Shown piece by piece: positions 30,245-38,263 of a stretch of DNA of 64,000 bases. The DNA comes from Lysobacter enzymogenes (GTDB taxonomy: Bacteria; Pseudomonadota; Gammaproteobacteria; Xanthomonadales; Xanthomonadaceae). The notes under the pieces were generated by a model. It did no database searches, was not told the origin of the DNA, and saw nothing but the letters and a program-made list of their open reading frames with translations. Position numbers and translations under genes: made by a program. The stretch's first letter is position 1. Every line of letters starts with the position of its first letter. The DNA lies in assembly GCF_900106525.1 (NCBI RefSeq), contig NZ_FNOG01000004.1, positions 527,677-591,676 on the forward strand. The letters run 5' to 3'.

Positions 30245-30733
30245 TCAACCGATCGTCGCGAACACATCGTCCCCACGCTGCGCCGCTGCGGCATAGAACC
30301 CGCTCAGTTGCGCGTAGTAGTCCAGCACGTAGTCGCGCGCGTCCTCGCCGTCGCGCAGCCAGATCACGTCGGGATAGATCTGCGCCTCGGCCAGCGCCTG
30401 CGCGTCGTAGCGGCGCGCGAACTCGGCCGGCGGCAACCCGGCCAGCGCTTGCGCGACTTCGCGCACTTGTTCGGCCGGCAGATGGCGCCAGCCGGCTTCA
30501 TCTTCGCCGACCGGCGTGCCGCCCAACACCGCCCAGGCCCAAGGCGCCTCGCCGGCCCAGGCCGAACCAGTCAACACGAAATGGATCGCGTGCCAGGCCT
30601 TGTCGAGATAGGCGTCGGTCGCCGCTTGCGCGTCTTCGCGTTCGTACAGCTCCGCTTCGACGCTGTCGGCGCGCTCCAGCAGCGCGGCGGCGCGCGCCGG
30701 GTCCATCGCGGTGGCGCTCCAGGTCATGCCCAT
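30245..30733 (-). CDS. DUF1877 (YfbM-like) family protein
   Basis: A 162-residue soluble protein beginning MGMTWSATAMD, the usual MGM start of this family. Its features are LDKAWHAIHFVLTGSAW, a variable loop (EDEAGWRHLPAEQV) and a C-terminal IYPDVIWLRD followed by an acidic helix. These match DUF1877, a domain of unknown biochemical function found in single-copy bacterial proteins. The ATG at 30731-30733 has GGAG 9 bases upstream; an upstream TTG is possible but less likely. No linked partner is evident. Confidence 0.85.
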   Translation of the reverse strand: MGMTWSATAMDPARAAALLERADSVEAELYEREDAQAATDAYLDKAWHAIHFVLTGSAWAGEAPWAWAVLGGTPVGEDEAGWRHLPAEQVREVAQALAGLPPAEFARRYDAQALAEAQIYPDVIWLRDGEDARDYVLDYYAQLSGFYAAAAQRGDDVFATIG

Positions 30734-30846
30734 AACCAACGACTCCGATGTCGGACGATCGCGCGAGTGTGCACCGCGCGCATCTCAAGCGCCGATACGA
30801 ATCGATGCGACCGCCGGCCTGGAGCGCGGTCCAGGCTGCGCGCGCT

Positions 30847-31344
30847 TCAAGGGTCGATGCGGATCGGCGTGCCGGTCGGGACCAGGCTCCAGACTTCTTC
30901 GATCTGGCTGTCGGTCAGGGCGATGCAGCCGTCGGTCCAGTCGCGCGTGTAACCGCGCGGCGTGCCGCCGTGGATCATGATGTCGCCGCCCGGATCGACG
31001 CCGCGCGCCTGCGCCTGCTTGCGGTCGGCCGCGTTCGGATACGACACCCGCAACGACAGATGGAAACGGCTGTTGGGATTGCGCCCGCTGATGCGGTAAT
31101 CGCCCTCGGGCGTGCGCTCGTCGCCCTGCTGGCGCTTGTGCCCGGCCGGCGCGTCGCCGAGCAGGATCGAATAGGTGCGGATCAGCTTGCCGTCGCGGTA
31201 CAGGCGCATGCGTCGCTCGGATTTGTCGACCTGGATGCGGTCGGCCTGCTGCGCCTTCGCCGCCATCGCCGGCGGCGTGCGCGCGAACGCGGGCGCCAGG
31301 CCGAGCGCCAGCAGCGCGAACGCCCACGCGATGCGCGCGCTCAC
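30847..31344 (-). CDS. YkuD-type L,D-transpeptidase
   Basis: The 165-residue product has a signal peptide (about 1-22) and a YkuD domain with IMIHGGTPRGY (His125) and WTDGCIAL (Cys140), the expected catalytic His and Cys. The motif reads TDGC where many relatives read S-x-GC. Such enzymes crosslink peptidoglycan or attach proteins to it; in some relatives they only bind or edit the wall. The start is GTG (31342-31344), overlapping the stop of the acyl-CoA dehydrogenase gene by 4 bp, so the two genes are co-translated. Confidence 0.88.
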   Translation of the reverse strand: MSARIAWAFALLALGLAPAFARTPPAMAAKAQQADRIQVDKSERRMRLYRDGKLIRTYSILLGDAPAGHKRQQGDERTPEGDYRISGRNPNSRFHLSLRVSYPNAADRKQAQARGVDPGGDIMIHGGTPRGYTRDWTDGCIALTDSQIEEVWSLVPTGTPIRIDP

Positions 31345-32978
31345 GCCGGCACCCCGCGCTGGGCGATGGCGACGAAATCCAGGTCGTCCGGCAAGGTGCC
31401 GAAGCCCAGGCCGTGTTCGCCGCGCAGGCGGCTGCGGCAGAACGCGGCCGCGAGCGGGCTGTCGGCGCGCAGCAGCAACGCCGCCTGCAGCGCCAGCGCC
31501 AGTCGTTCGACCCACAGGCGCATCTGCGCTTCCGGCAGCGCCGCGCCGCCCGCCAGCGCGCCGGCGAGCGCGTCGGCGTAGGCGTCGAAGCCATCGTCGC
31601 GGCCGCGCGCGGCGTCGAGTTCGGCCAGCAGCGCCTGCCCGGCTTCGGGCTCGCGCGTCAGCGCGCGCAACACGTCCAGGCACTGGATGTTGCCGCTGCC
31701 TTCCCAGATCGAATTCAACGGCGCTTGGCGGTAGATCCGCGGCAGCAGCGATTCCTCGACATAGCCTGCGCCGCCCAGGCACTCCTGCGCCTCGTTGACG
31801 AAGGCCGGCGCGCGCTTGCAGATCCAGTACTTGCCGATCGCCGTGGCGATGCGAGCGAGCGCCGCCTCGCGCGGATCGCGCGGCGCGCGGTCGATGGCGC
31901 CGGCCACGCGCAGCGCCAGCGCGGTGGCGGCTTCCGATTCCAGCGCCAGGTCGGCGAGCACGTTGCGCATCAGCGCGTGCTCGGCCAGCGGCTTGCCGAA
32001 CGCGCGGCGGTGGCGCGTGTGGTGCAGCGCCTGGCTCAGGGCCATGCGCATTTCGCCGGCCGAACCGAGCATGCAGTCGAGCCGGGTCAGCATCACCATC
32101 TCGATGATGGTCGCCACCCCGCGCCCTTCCTCGCCGACGCGCTGCGCCCAGGCATTTTGGAATTCCACTTCCGACGAGGCGTTGGACCAGTCGCCGAGCT
32201 TGTCCTTGAGCCGCATCAGCCGCAACGCGTTCTTGCCGCCGTGCGGATGCCAGCGCGGCAGCAGGAAGCAGGTCAGGCCGCCCGGCGCCTGCGCCAGGAC
32301 GAGGAAGCCGTCGGACATCGGCGCGGAGAAGAACCACTTGTGGCCGACCAGTTCGTATTCGTCGCTGCCGATCGGCGTGGCCACGGTGCGGTTGGCGCGC
32401 ACGTCCGAACCGCCCTGCTTCTCGGTCATGCCCATGCCCAGGGTCAGCCCGGGCTTGTCGGCGGCGGCGACGTCGCGGCCGTCGTAGTGCGGCGCGGCGG
32501 CCTTGCGCATCCACTCGCCCAGCGCCGGCGCGTGGCGCAGCACCGGCGCGCTGGCGTGGGTCATGGTCAGCGGGCAGCTGGTGCCCGGCTCGGATTGATG
32601 GTGCAGATAGCTCAGCGCTGCGCGCGCCACGTGCGCGCCGGGCACCGGCTCGTGCCAGGACAGGCCGGCGACGCCGTGCTCGATCGCCGCGCCCATGATC
32701 GCGTGGTAATGCGGATGGAACTCGACCTTGTCGATGCGGTGGCCGAACGCATCGTGGCTGCGCAGGCGCGGCTTGTCGCGGTGCGCGTCCAGGCTCAGCG
32801 CCAGCAGCCCGTCGCCGGCGAACGCGCCGTAGCGCTGCAGGCGCGCGGCGAAGGCGCCGCCGCCTTCGCGCTCGACCGCTTCGCGCAGCGCGGCGTCGTC
32901 GGCCCACAGATCGCGCGGCGCGAACGGCGGCGGCTGGTTGTCGACCGTGTGGGTGGCGAACGGCGGCAGCGATTCCAT
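31341..32978 (-). CDS. AidB-like acyl-CoA dehydrogenase
   Basis: The 545-residue flavoprotein belongs to the long AidB branch of acyl-CoA dehydrogenases. It has PLTMTHAS, LGMGMTEKQGGSDVR, GHKWFFSAPMSDGFLVLAQ, QECLGGAGYVEES and WEGSGNIQCLDVLRAL, plus a C-terminal helical extension ending DDLDFVAIAQRG. In E. coli AidB is induced by alkylating agents and binds DNA; in other species relatives may act on branched acyl-CoAs. Both roles are possible here. The ATG at 32976-32978 gives the family start. The L,D-transpeptidase gene overlaps its stop, an unusual partnership. Confidence 0.9.
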   Translation of the reverse strand: MESLPPFATHTVDNQPPPFAPRDLWADDAALREAVEREGGGAFAARLQRYGAFAGDGLLALSLDAHRDKPRLRSHDAFGHRIDKVEFHPHYHAIMGAAIEHGVAGLSWHEPVPGAHVARAALSYLHHQSEPGTSCPLTMTHASAPVLRHAPALGEWMRKAAAPHYDGRDVAAADKPGLTLGMGMTEKQGGSDVRANRTVATPIGSDEYELVGHKWFFSAPMSDGFLVLAQAPGGLTCFLLPRWHPHGGKNALRLMRLKDKLGDWSNASSEVEFQNAWAQRVGEEGRGVATIIEMVMLTRLDCMLGSAGEMRMALSQALHHTRHRRAFGKPLAEHALMRNVLADLALESEAATALALRVAGAIDRAPRDPREAALARIATAIGKYWICKRAPAFVNEAQECLGGAGYVEESLLPRIYRQAPLNSIWEGSGNIQCLDVLRALTREPEAGQALLAELDAARGRDDGFDAYADALAGALAGGAALPEAQMRLWVERLALALQAALLLRADSPLAAAFCRSRLRGEHGLGFGTLPDDLDFVAIAQRGVPA

Positions 32979-33051
32979 GTGAGCGCATCTCCTGCGGGGT
33001 TCGCTCCATTCTAGCCCCGCGTTTTCCCGCCCTGCCGCCGCGCCGCAGCGA

Positions 33052-34092
33052 CTAGGGCGCGAGCGGGCGTCCGGCCCGCTGCCGGTCCTGGATCTCGGCG
33101 ACCGTGCGCCGGATCGCGACGTAGCGCTCCGGCGAGCTGGGGTGGGTGTCGGCGGCCTTCTTGTCGGCGCTGGAGGCTACCGTAACTCCGATCTCGCGCC
33201 ACACGCGTTCGGCCTGGGCGATGTCGTAGCCGGCGTTGGCGGCCATGTACAGGCCGGTGTAGTCGGCCTCGGCCTCCATGCGCCGGGAGAACGGCGCACT
33301 GGCCAGGCCGGCGACCAGCCCGGTGTCGCCGAGCGCGGTGTCCAGCAGCGCGCCGAACACCGCGGCGGCGCGGCCCTTGGCGACATGGCCGCGGGTGCCG
33401 TGCGCGAGTTCGTGGCCGAGGACGACGGCGATGTCGCGGTCCTCGGCGAACAGATCCAGCATGCCGGCGTAGAAGACGATCTGTTCGCCGTCGTTGAAGG
33501 CGTTGATGGCGGCATCGGGATTCGCCATCACCGGGTAGTCGCAGGCCGGCCGGGTCGTCGCCGACACCGGCTGTTCGCGGCCGTCGCGCCACACCGTCAG
33601 CCGCAGTTCGCCGTCGCTGGCCTGCAAGGCCTCGCGCCATTGGCGCAAACCGCGCTCGCCCGGCTCGGCCGGCACGCCGCGGATCGACGTCACCCGGTCG
33701 CCCTCGCGCAAGGCCGATTCGCCCGGCAGCGTCCACAGCACCGACAAACCCTCGCCGACGCCGAACCGGCGCGCGACGGCGGCGCGCCGGGCCTTGGGAA
33801 AGGCGGCCAGATTGGCCACCCGCGCATCGACGCCGGCTGTCGCGTCGTTGCCGCACAACGGCGCGTTGCGGCGCATGAAGTCGAACGCGATGCCGTCCAG
33901 GCGGCGCTGCCTGCGCAGCTGCCGCTCGACGATCAACTCGTTCTGGGTTTCGCGCTCGCGCACCAGTTCGGCGTCGTCGGCGCGCGGCCGGTTGACGCTG
34001 GCGCAGCCGGCGAGCAAGGCGCAGGCCATGGCGGCCGCGGTGGTCGCCGCGAGCGCTCGGCTCGGCAAAAAGGGAGTCGTGGGGAGTTTCAA
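33052..34092 (-). CDS. M48 family zinc metallopeptidase, lipoprotein, with PDZ-like region
   Basis: The 346-residue product has a lipoprotein signal (AMACALLAGC). A coiled segment (RERETQNELIVERQLRRQRR) is followed by a PDZ-like part (about 120-190, LREGDRVTSIRGVPAEPGE) and an M48 peptidase domain with the zinc motif HELAH followed by MEAEADYTGLYMAANAGYD. These envelope proteases resemble BepA/LoiP and handle misassembled outer-membrane proteins. The start is TTG (34090-34092) with AGGA upstream. It is the only start that gives an intact lipoprotein signal without extra Arg-rich residues, so it is likely but not certain. Confidence 0.85.
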   Translation of the reverse strand: MKLPTTPFLPSRALAATTAAAMACALLAGCASVNRPRADDAELVRERETQNELIVERQLRRQRRLDGIAFDFMRRNAPLCGNDATAGVDARVANLAAFPKARRAAVARRFGVGEGLSVLWTLPGESALREGDRVTSIRGVPAEPGERGLRQWREALQASDGELRLTVWRDGREQPVSATTRPACDYPVMANPDAAINAFNDGEQIVFYAGMLDLFAEDRDIAVVLGHELAHGTRGHVAKGRAAAVFGALLDTALGDTGLVAGLASAPFSRRMEAEADYTGLYMAANAGYDIAQAERVWREIGVTVASSADKKAADTHPSSPERYVAIRRTVAEIQDRQRAGRPLAP

Positions 34093-34245
34093 CGTGGGAG
34101 TCCTCGTAGGTCGTCGGCGGCGGCGGCGGAGCGCCGGCGGCGGCCACTGTTTCCCGACAGCGCGCAAACGAGGAAGTAACCGCGTGTAACCGCGGCCGGC
34201 GCGGTTGAGCGCCAATTCAGTGTTGGACGGACAACGGCCACGCGC

Positions 34246-34287
34246 GATGCATCGATGCAGCATCGATGCAGCATCGATACGGCATCG
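34246..34287. repeat. Short direct repeats of GCATCGATGCA type
   Basis: GATGCATCGATGCAGCATCG and the following bases contain three or four overlapping copies of CATCGATGCAG or CATCGATACGG. The motif is self-complementary in part. It lies between the M48 gene start and the cold shock terminator. Confidence 0.6.
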
Positions 34288-34306
34288 GCGGTGCGCAGGC
34301 GCGCGC

Positions 34307-34337
34307 AAAGAAAAAGGCCCCGCCGAAGCGAGGCCTT
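34307..34337 (-). terminator. Terminator of the cold shock gene
   Basis: AAGGCC and GGCCTT arms with an inner CGC/GCG pair and a TTCG-type loop are followed on the minus strand by TTTTTCTTT. It lies about 95 bp after the cold shock stop. Confidence 0.85.
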
Positions 34338-34430
34338 GGAAACTGTCCGGCGGATCGGTCCGTCAGGAGCGGTCCGCGTTGGAACGGTAGGGCGATACGC
34401 CGAAACCCGCGCGGCGGGCAATGCGAACGA

Positions 34431-34637
34431 TCAAGCCTGCGGAGTGACTTCCGAAGCCTGCGCGCCCTTCGGGCCCTGGGTCAGCTGGTAGCTGACGCGC
34501 TGGCCTTCCTGCAGGCTGCGAAAGCCCTTGGCGTTGATCGCGGAGAAATGCACGAATACATCCGCGCTGCCATCTTCGGGAGAAATGAAACCGAAGCCCT
34601 TGGCGTCGTTGAACCACTTCACGGTGCCGTACTGCAT
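34431..34637 (-). CDS. CspA-family cold shock protein
   Basis: The 68-residue product is one OB-fold with RNP1 KGFGFIS and RNP2 VFVHFSAI, starting [14 protein letters not shown]. Such proteins bind single-stranded nucleic acid and melt mRNA structure. The ATG at 34635-34637 has AAGGAT directly upstream. The long non-coding stretch before it (about 34638-34869) is compatible with the long leader of cold-regulated csp genes, but I cannot identify a cold box. Confidence 0.95.
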   Translation of the reverse strand: MQYGTVKWFNDAKGFGFISPEDGSADVFVHFSAINAKGFRSLQEGQRVSYQLTQGPKGAQASEVTPQA

Positions 34638-34869
34638 ATCCTTATTGACCTCATGCTGGATGCGTTGACGTGCGTCGCCGCCGCGTGGCGTTTGACGCAC
34701 CGCCGAGTATGCAAACTGTGCCAATGGATGACAACGGCCCAGCGTGACGGCATCGAACACGTGAAACGATGAAATTTCCGGCCACGCCGGCGACACGTCT
34801 TCGCGTTTATGCGACCGCTGTCACTCGGTGCGGCGGTCGCTCAGTGCGTCCGTTACTCAGTGCGGCGAC

Positions 34870-35628
34870 TCAATGCGATTCCAGCAACGCCGCGAGCAAA
34901 GCCGGCAAACCCGACGATGCGGCGGCGACGTTGTCGAGCACGTCCTGCAAGGTGATGACCTCGTCCGGATCGGGGCCGGCGCCGGCCGCCCAGTTGGCGA
35001 CGATCGCCAGGCAGGCGTAGTCCAGGCCCAACTCGCGCGCGAGCCCGGCCTCGGGCATGCCGGTCATGCCGACCAGGTCGCAGCCGTCGCGGCGCATGCG
35101 GGCGATTTCGGCGCGGGTTTCCAGGCGCGGCCCTTGGGTCGCGCCGTAGCAGCCGCCGTCGACCAGCGCCACGCCGGCGCGCTGCGCCGCCGCCAGCACC
35201 GCCGCACGCAAGCTGCGCGTGTACGGTTCGCCGAAATCCACGTGCAGCACTTCGGTGCCGGGCTCTTCGCAGAGCGTGGAGATACGGCCCCAGGTGTAGT
35301 CGATCAACTGGTCCGGGCAGCCGAGCACGCGCGGGCCGAACCGTTCGGTGATGCCGCCGACCGTATTGAGCGCGAGCACGCGGCCGGCGCCGACGGCCTG
35401 CAGCGCGGCCAGATTGGCACGGTAGTTGATCTGGTGCGGCGGCAGCGAATGGCCTTCGCCGTGGCGCGCCAGGAACGCGACGCGACGGCCGCCGAGCGTG
35501 CCGACCCGGATCGGGCCGGACGGCGCGCCGTAGCGGGTGACCGGCTGGTGCGATTCGACGTCCTGCAGTTCGGCGATGCGGTAGAGGCCGGTGCCGCCGA
35601 TGACGGCGAGATCGATGGGCTGGGTCAT
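34870..35628 (-). CDS. S-methyl-5'-thioinosine phosphorylase (MTAP/PNP family)
   Basis: The 252-residue product is a nucleoside phosphorylase. It has IGGTGLYRI at the N terminus, the phosphate-site RHGEGH, NTVGGI, and the late GMTGMPEAGLARELGLDYA. In Pseudomonas and Xanthomonas relatives the enzyme splits methylthioinosine to hypoxanthine and methylthioribose-1-phosphate in polyamine/methionine salvage. I rely on that for specificity; a general purine nucleoside or MTA phosphorylase cannot be excluded. The next gene of the minus-strand cluster upstream is an HPRT-like enzyme that would use the hypoxanthine formed. Confidence 0.88.
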   Translation of the reverse strand: MTQPIDLAVIGGTGLYRIAELQDVESHQPVTRYGAPSGPIRVGTLGGRRVAFLARHGEGHSLPPHQINYRANLAALQAVGAGRVLALNTVGGITERFGPRVLGCPDQLIDYTWGRISTLCEEPGTEVLHVDFGEPYTRSLRAAVLAAAQRAGVALVDGGCYGATQGPRLETRAEIARMRRDGCDLVGMTGMPEAGLARELGLDYACLAIVANWAAGAGPDPDEVITLQDVLDNVAAASSGLPALLAALLESH

Positions 35629-35700
35629 GAGGCGGGATTCGAAGTGAAGATGGGAATGCAGGCGCGCAGCGGCGGCGCGCCGTCGATGCGGGCCGCGCGC

Positions 35701-36252
35701 TCAGCGCAGCGCGTAGATCGCCGGCAGGTTGCGGCCCTGCTCGTGGAAATCCATGCCGTAGCCGAACACGTAGCGATCGGGCACGTCCACGCCGACGTAA
35801 TCGGCGCGCAGGCCTTCCACGCAGCGGTCGTGCGCCTTGACCGCCAGCGCGGCGATGCGCACCTCGGCCGCGCCCTGCTCCAGGCACCAGGCGCGGATCG
35901 CGTGCAGGGTATGGCCTTCGTCGACGATGTCGTCGGCCAGCAGCACCCGGCGCCCGCGCAGCGGCGTGGCCGGGCGGTGCTTCCACACCAGGTCGGCGCC
36001 GGTGGTGGCGCCGCGGTAGCGGGTGGCGTGCAGGTAATCGAACTCCAGGTCCAGCCCGCGCTCGCCCAGTTCCATCGCCAGTTGTGCCGCGAACGGCAGG
36101 CCGCCGTGCATGACCGTGAGATAGACCGGACGCGCGCCGGCGTAATCGTTGCGGATGCGCACGGCCATGCGCGCGATCTCGCGCTCCAGGGTGCGGCGGT
36201 CGAAGATCAGGTCGGCGTTTTCCAGCGCCTGGGCCAGGTCGTTGTCGCTCAT
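35701..36252 (-). CDS. Hypoxanthine-guanine phosphoribosyltransferase-like protein
   Basis: The 183-residue product is a purine phosphoribosyltransferase with PVYLTVMHGGLPFA, the PRPP loop VLLADDIVDEGHTLHAI and FGYGMDFHEQGRNL near the end. It would convert hypoxanthine or guanine with PRPP to IMP or GMP. The next gene in the reading direction encodes methylthioinosine phosphorylase, which supplies hypoxanthine. Its ATG (36250-36252) shares one base with the nagZ stop (TGATG), so the two are translationally coupled. Confidence 0.92.
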   Translation of the reverse strand: MSDNDLAQALENADLIFDRRTLEREIARMAVRIRNDYAGARPVYLTVMHGGLPFAAQLAMELGERGLDLEFDYLHATRYRGATTGADLVWKHRPATPLRGRRVLLADDIVDEGHTLHAIRAWCLEQGAAEVRIAALAVKAHDRCVEGLRADYVGVDVPDRYVFGYGMDFHEQGRNLPAIYALR

Positions 36253-37247
36253 CAAGCCAGTCCTTCCAAACGGGTGCGGGTGTCGGCGTAGCGGGCATCG
36301 GCGATCAGGCCGTCCCAGCCCATCGCGCCGCGGCCGATCAGGCCCAGCAGCGCGGCGGTGTTGAGCGGCCGGCCGGCGACCGCTTGCAGCGACTCTTCTA
36401 CCAACTGCGGATGACAGACCAGCACGACGTCGCAGCCGGCGTCCAGGTGCGCGTCGATGCGCGCGCGCACGCCGCCGACGGAGAACGCCGCGGCCATGCC
36501 GATGTCGTCGCTGAAGACCACGCCGCGGAAGCCCATCTCCTTGCGCAGGATGTCTTCGATCCACAGGCGCGAATAACCGGCCGGCTCCGGCGCCACCGCC
36601 GGATACGACACGTGCGCCATCATCACCGCGTCGGCCTTGGCTTCGATGCCGGCGACGAACGGGATCAGGTCGGTGCGGCGCAACTCGTCGAGGCTGCGCG
36701 GATCGGCGGCCTGGTCGAAATGGGTGTCGGCCAGCACCGAGCCGTGGCCGGGGAAATGCTTGAGCGTGGCGGCCATGCCGCGCGCGTGCATGCCGCGGAT
36801 GTAGGCGCGGGTGAACTCGGCCACGACCTGCGGATCGGCGTCGAAGGCGCGGTTGCCGATGGCGAGGTTGCCGCGGCCCAGGTCGACCACCGGCGCGAAG
36901 CTCAGGTCGACGCCGCTGGCCTGCACTTCGCCGGCCATCAGCTGCGCGTGTTCCTCGGCCAGCGCCAGCGCGGCCGCGCGGTCCTGGGCGTAGAGCTTGC
37001 CGAGCAACTGCAGCGGCGGCAGCGCGCTGTAGCCCTCGCGGAAACGCTGCACGCGGCCGCCTTCCTGGTCCACGCAGATCAGCTGCGGGCGCGGCGCAGC
37101 GGCGCGGATCGCCTGCGACAGCTCGGCGACCTGGGCCCGGGAGGCGAAGTTGCGGGCGAACAGGATCACGCCGGCGCAGGCGTCGTGCTGCAGCCAGTCG
37201 CGTTCCTGCGCGGTGAGTTCGGTACCGGCGACGCCGATCACGAGCAT
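36252..37247 (-). CDS. nagZ: Beta-N-acetylhexosaminidase NagZ
   Basis: The 331-residue cytoplasmic glycosidase (GH3) removes GlcNAc from anhydro-muropeptides during wall recycling. Motifs are VDQEGGRVQRF, the catalytic loop KHFPGHGSVLADTH with the general acid His, and the nucleophile Asp in VFSDDIGMAAA. Length and lack of a signal peptide fit cytoplasmic NagZ. NagZ often affects AmpC induction through its muropeptide products; no ampR/ampC is visible here. It is the first gene of a nagZ-HPRT-phosphorylase string. Confidence 0.95.
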   Translation of the reverse strand: MLVIGVAGTELTAQERDWLQHDACAGVILFARNFASRAQVAELSQAIRAAAPRPQLICVDQEGGRVQRFREGYSALPPLQLLGKLYAQDRAAALALAEEHAQLMAGEVQASGVDLSFAPVVDLGRGNLAIGNRAFDADPQVVAEFTRAYIRGMHARGMAATLKHFPGHGSVLADTHFDQAADPRSLDELRRTDLIPFVAGIEAKADAVMMAHVSYPAVAPEPAGYSRLWIEDILRKEMGFRGVVFSDDIGMAAAFSVGGVRARIDAHLDAGCDVVLVCHPQLVEESLQAVAGRPLNTAALLGLIGRGAMGWDGLIADARYADTRTRLEGLA

Positions 37248-37347
37248 GCGGGGACTCCTGAGGGAGGATTACGGCGCGGTGCGCGTCGGGCGCATTGTCG
37301 CGCAGATGGGGCGGCGGGGCATCCCGGGGATGTCGGGCGCCAGGGGG

Positions 37348-37439
37348 CTGTTGTGGGAGGGACTTCAGTCCCGATGCTCTTGTGCCGGGTCGCGGCGATC
37401 GGAGCGGAAAGCGTCGGGACTGAAGTCCCTCCCACAACC
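37348..37439. repeat. Family C inverted repeat
   Basis: CTGTTGTGGGAGGGACTTCA is mirrored by TGAAGTCCCTCCCACAAC, with GTCCCGATGC and GCGTCGGGAC inside. The centre (~35 bp) differs from the copy at 13480-13572. It lies between nagZ and the CYTH gene. Confidence 0.9.
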
Positions 37440-37479
37440 GCAGTCCCTGCGCAACAGCCGCCGGCCCCGGGGCTATGGA

Positions 37480-37992
37480 TCAGTCTTCGCCGGCGCGCTC
37501 GGCCGGGCTCCACTGCGCGAACGGCCGGGTCGACAGCGCCAGGTTGTAGTAGCGCGACGAATCGGTGACCTCGCGTCCGGCCCAGGCCGGGCGCTCGAAC
37601 GCCGTATCGGCGCTGGGCAGCTCGATCTCGGCCACCACCAGCCCGGCGTTGTCGCCGAGGAACTCGTCGACCTCCCACACGAAGCCGGCGTGCTCGACAT
37701 AGTGCCGCCGCTTGTCGACCAACCCGCCCACGCACAGCGCCAGCAGCGCGCGCGCATCATCGACCGGGATCGGATAGTCGAACTCCTCGCGGGTGTGGCC
37801 GAGCTCGCGCGACTTGAGGTTGAGGAAGGCCTCATCGCCGGCGATGCGCACGCGCACAGAGGCTTTCATCGCGCCCTTATCCATCGCGGCCAGGTCGTTG
37901 AGATAGCCCTGCGCCATCGGCGCGACCTTGTGCGCGGCTTCGCGCCAGGCGTCGCCGACGACGAGGAATTTGCGTTCGATTTCGATGCCCAC
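37480..37992 (-). CDS. CYTH-domain protein (inorganic triphosphatase-like)
   Basis: The 170-residue product begins with the ExExK signature of CYTH enzymes (GIEIERKFLV, Glu4/Glu6/Lys8). Strands with the expected basic and acidic residues follow: VRVRIAGDEAFLNLKSRE, EEFDYPIP, KRRHYVEHAGFVWEVDEF and LVVAEIELP. Family members hydrolyse tripolyphosphate or make cAMP or thiamine triphosphate products; short stand-alone bacterial forms are usually triphosphatases. The start is GTG (37990-37992) with GGAA upstream. Confidence 0.9.
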   Translation of the reverse strand: MGIEIERKFLVVGDAWREAAHKVAPMAQGYLNDLAAMDKGAMKASVRVRIAGDEAFLNLKSRELGHTREEFDYPIPVDDARALLALCVGGLVDKRRHYVEHAGFVWEVDEFLGDNAGLVVAEIELPSADTAFERPAWAGREVTDSSRYYNLALSTRPFAQWSPAERAGED

Positions 37993-38100
37993 GGGAATTC
38001 CAATTAGTAAAAACAACGCCGAACCCACCGTCCGCGCGCAGCCGCCGCAACCATCGCCCGCGCCGCCGTACGATGCAAACCATCGCCCCACGTCCCAACG

Positions 38101-38225
38101 CCGTCATTCCGGCGAAAGCCGGAATCCATTTTGATCTGGCTCTTATTCGGCTCGCGTTGTTGCCCGCAAACCCCGCGAGCGAAGAGCAAAGTCAAAATGG
38201 GTTCCGGCTTTCGCCGGAACGACGG
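38101..38225. repeat. Family B inverted repeat
   Basis: CCGTCATTCCGGCGAAAGCC at the left and GGCTTTCGCCGGAACGACGG at the right, with CATTTTGATCTGGCTCTT and its approximate mirror inside. It lies between the CYTH gene start and the rlmD stop. Confidence 0.9.
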
Positions 38226-38263
38226 CATCAGGGCACTGCAAGCACAACCCGAACCCGAACGCC

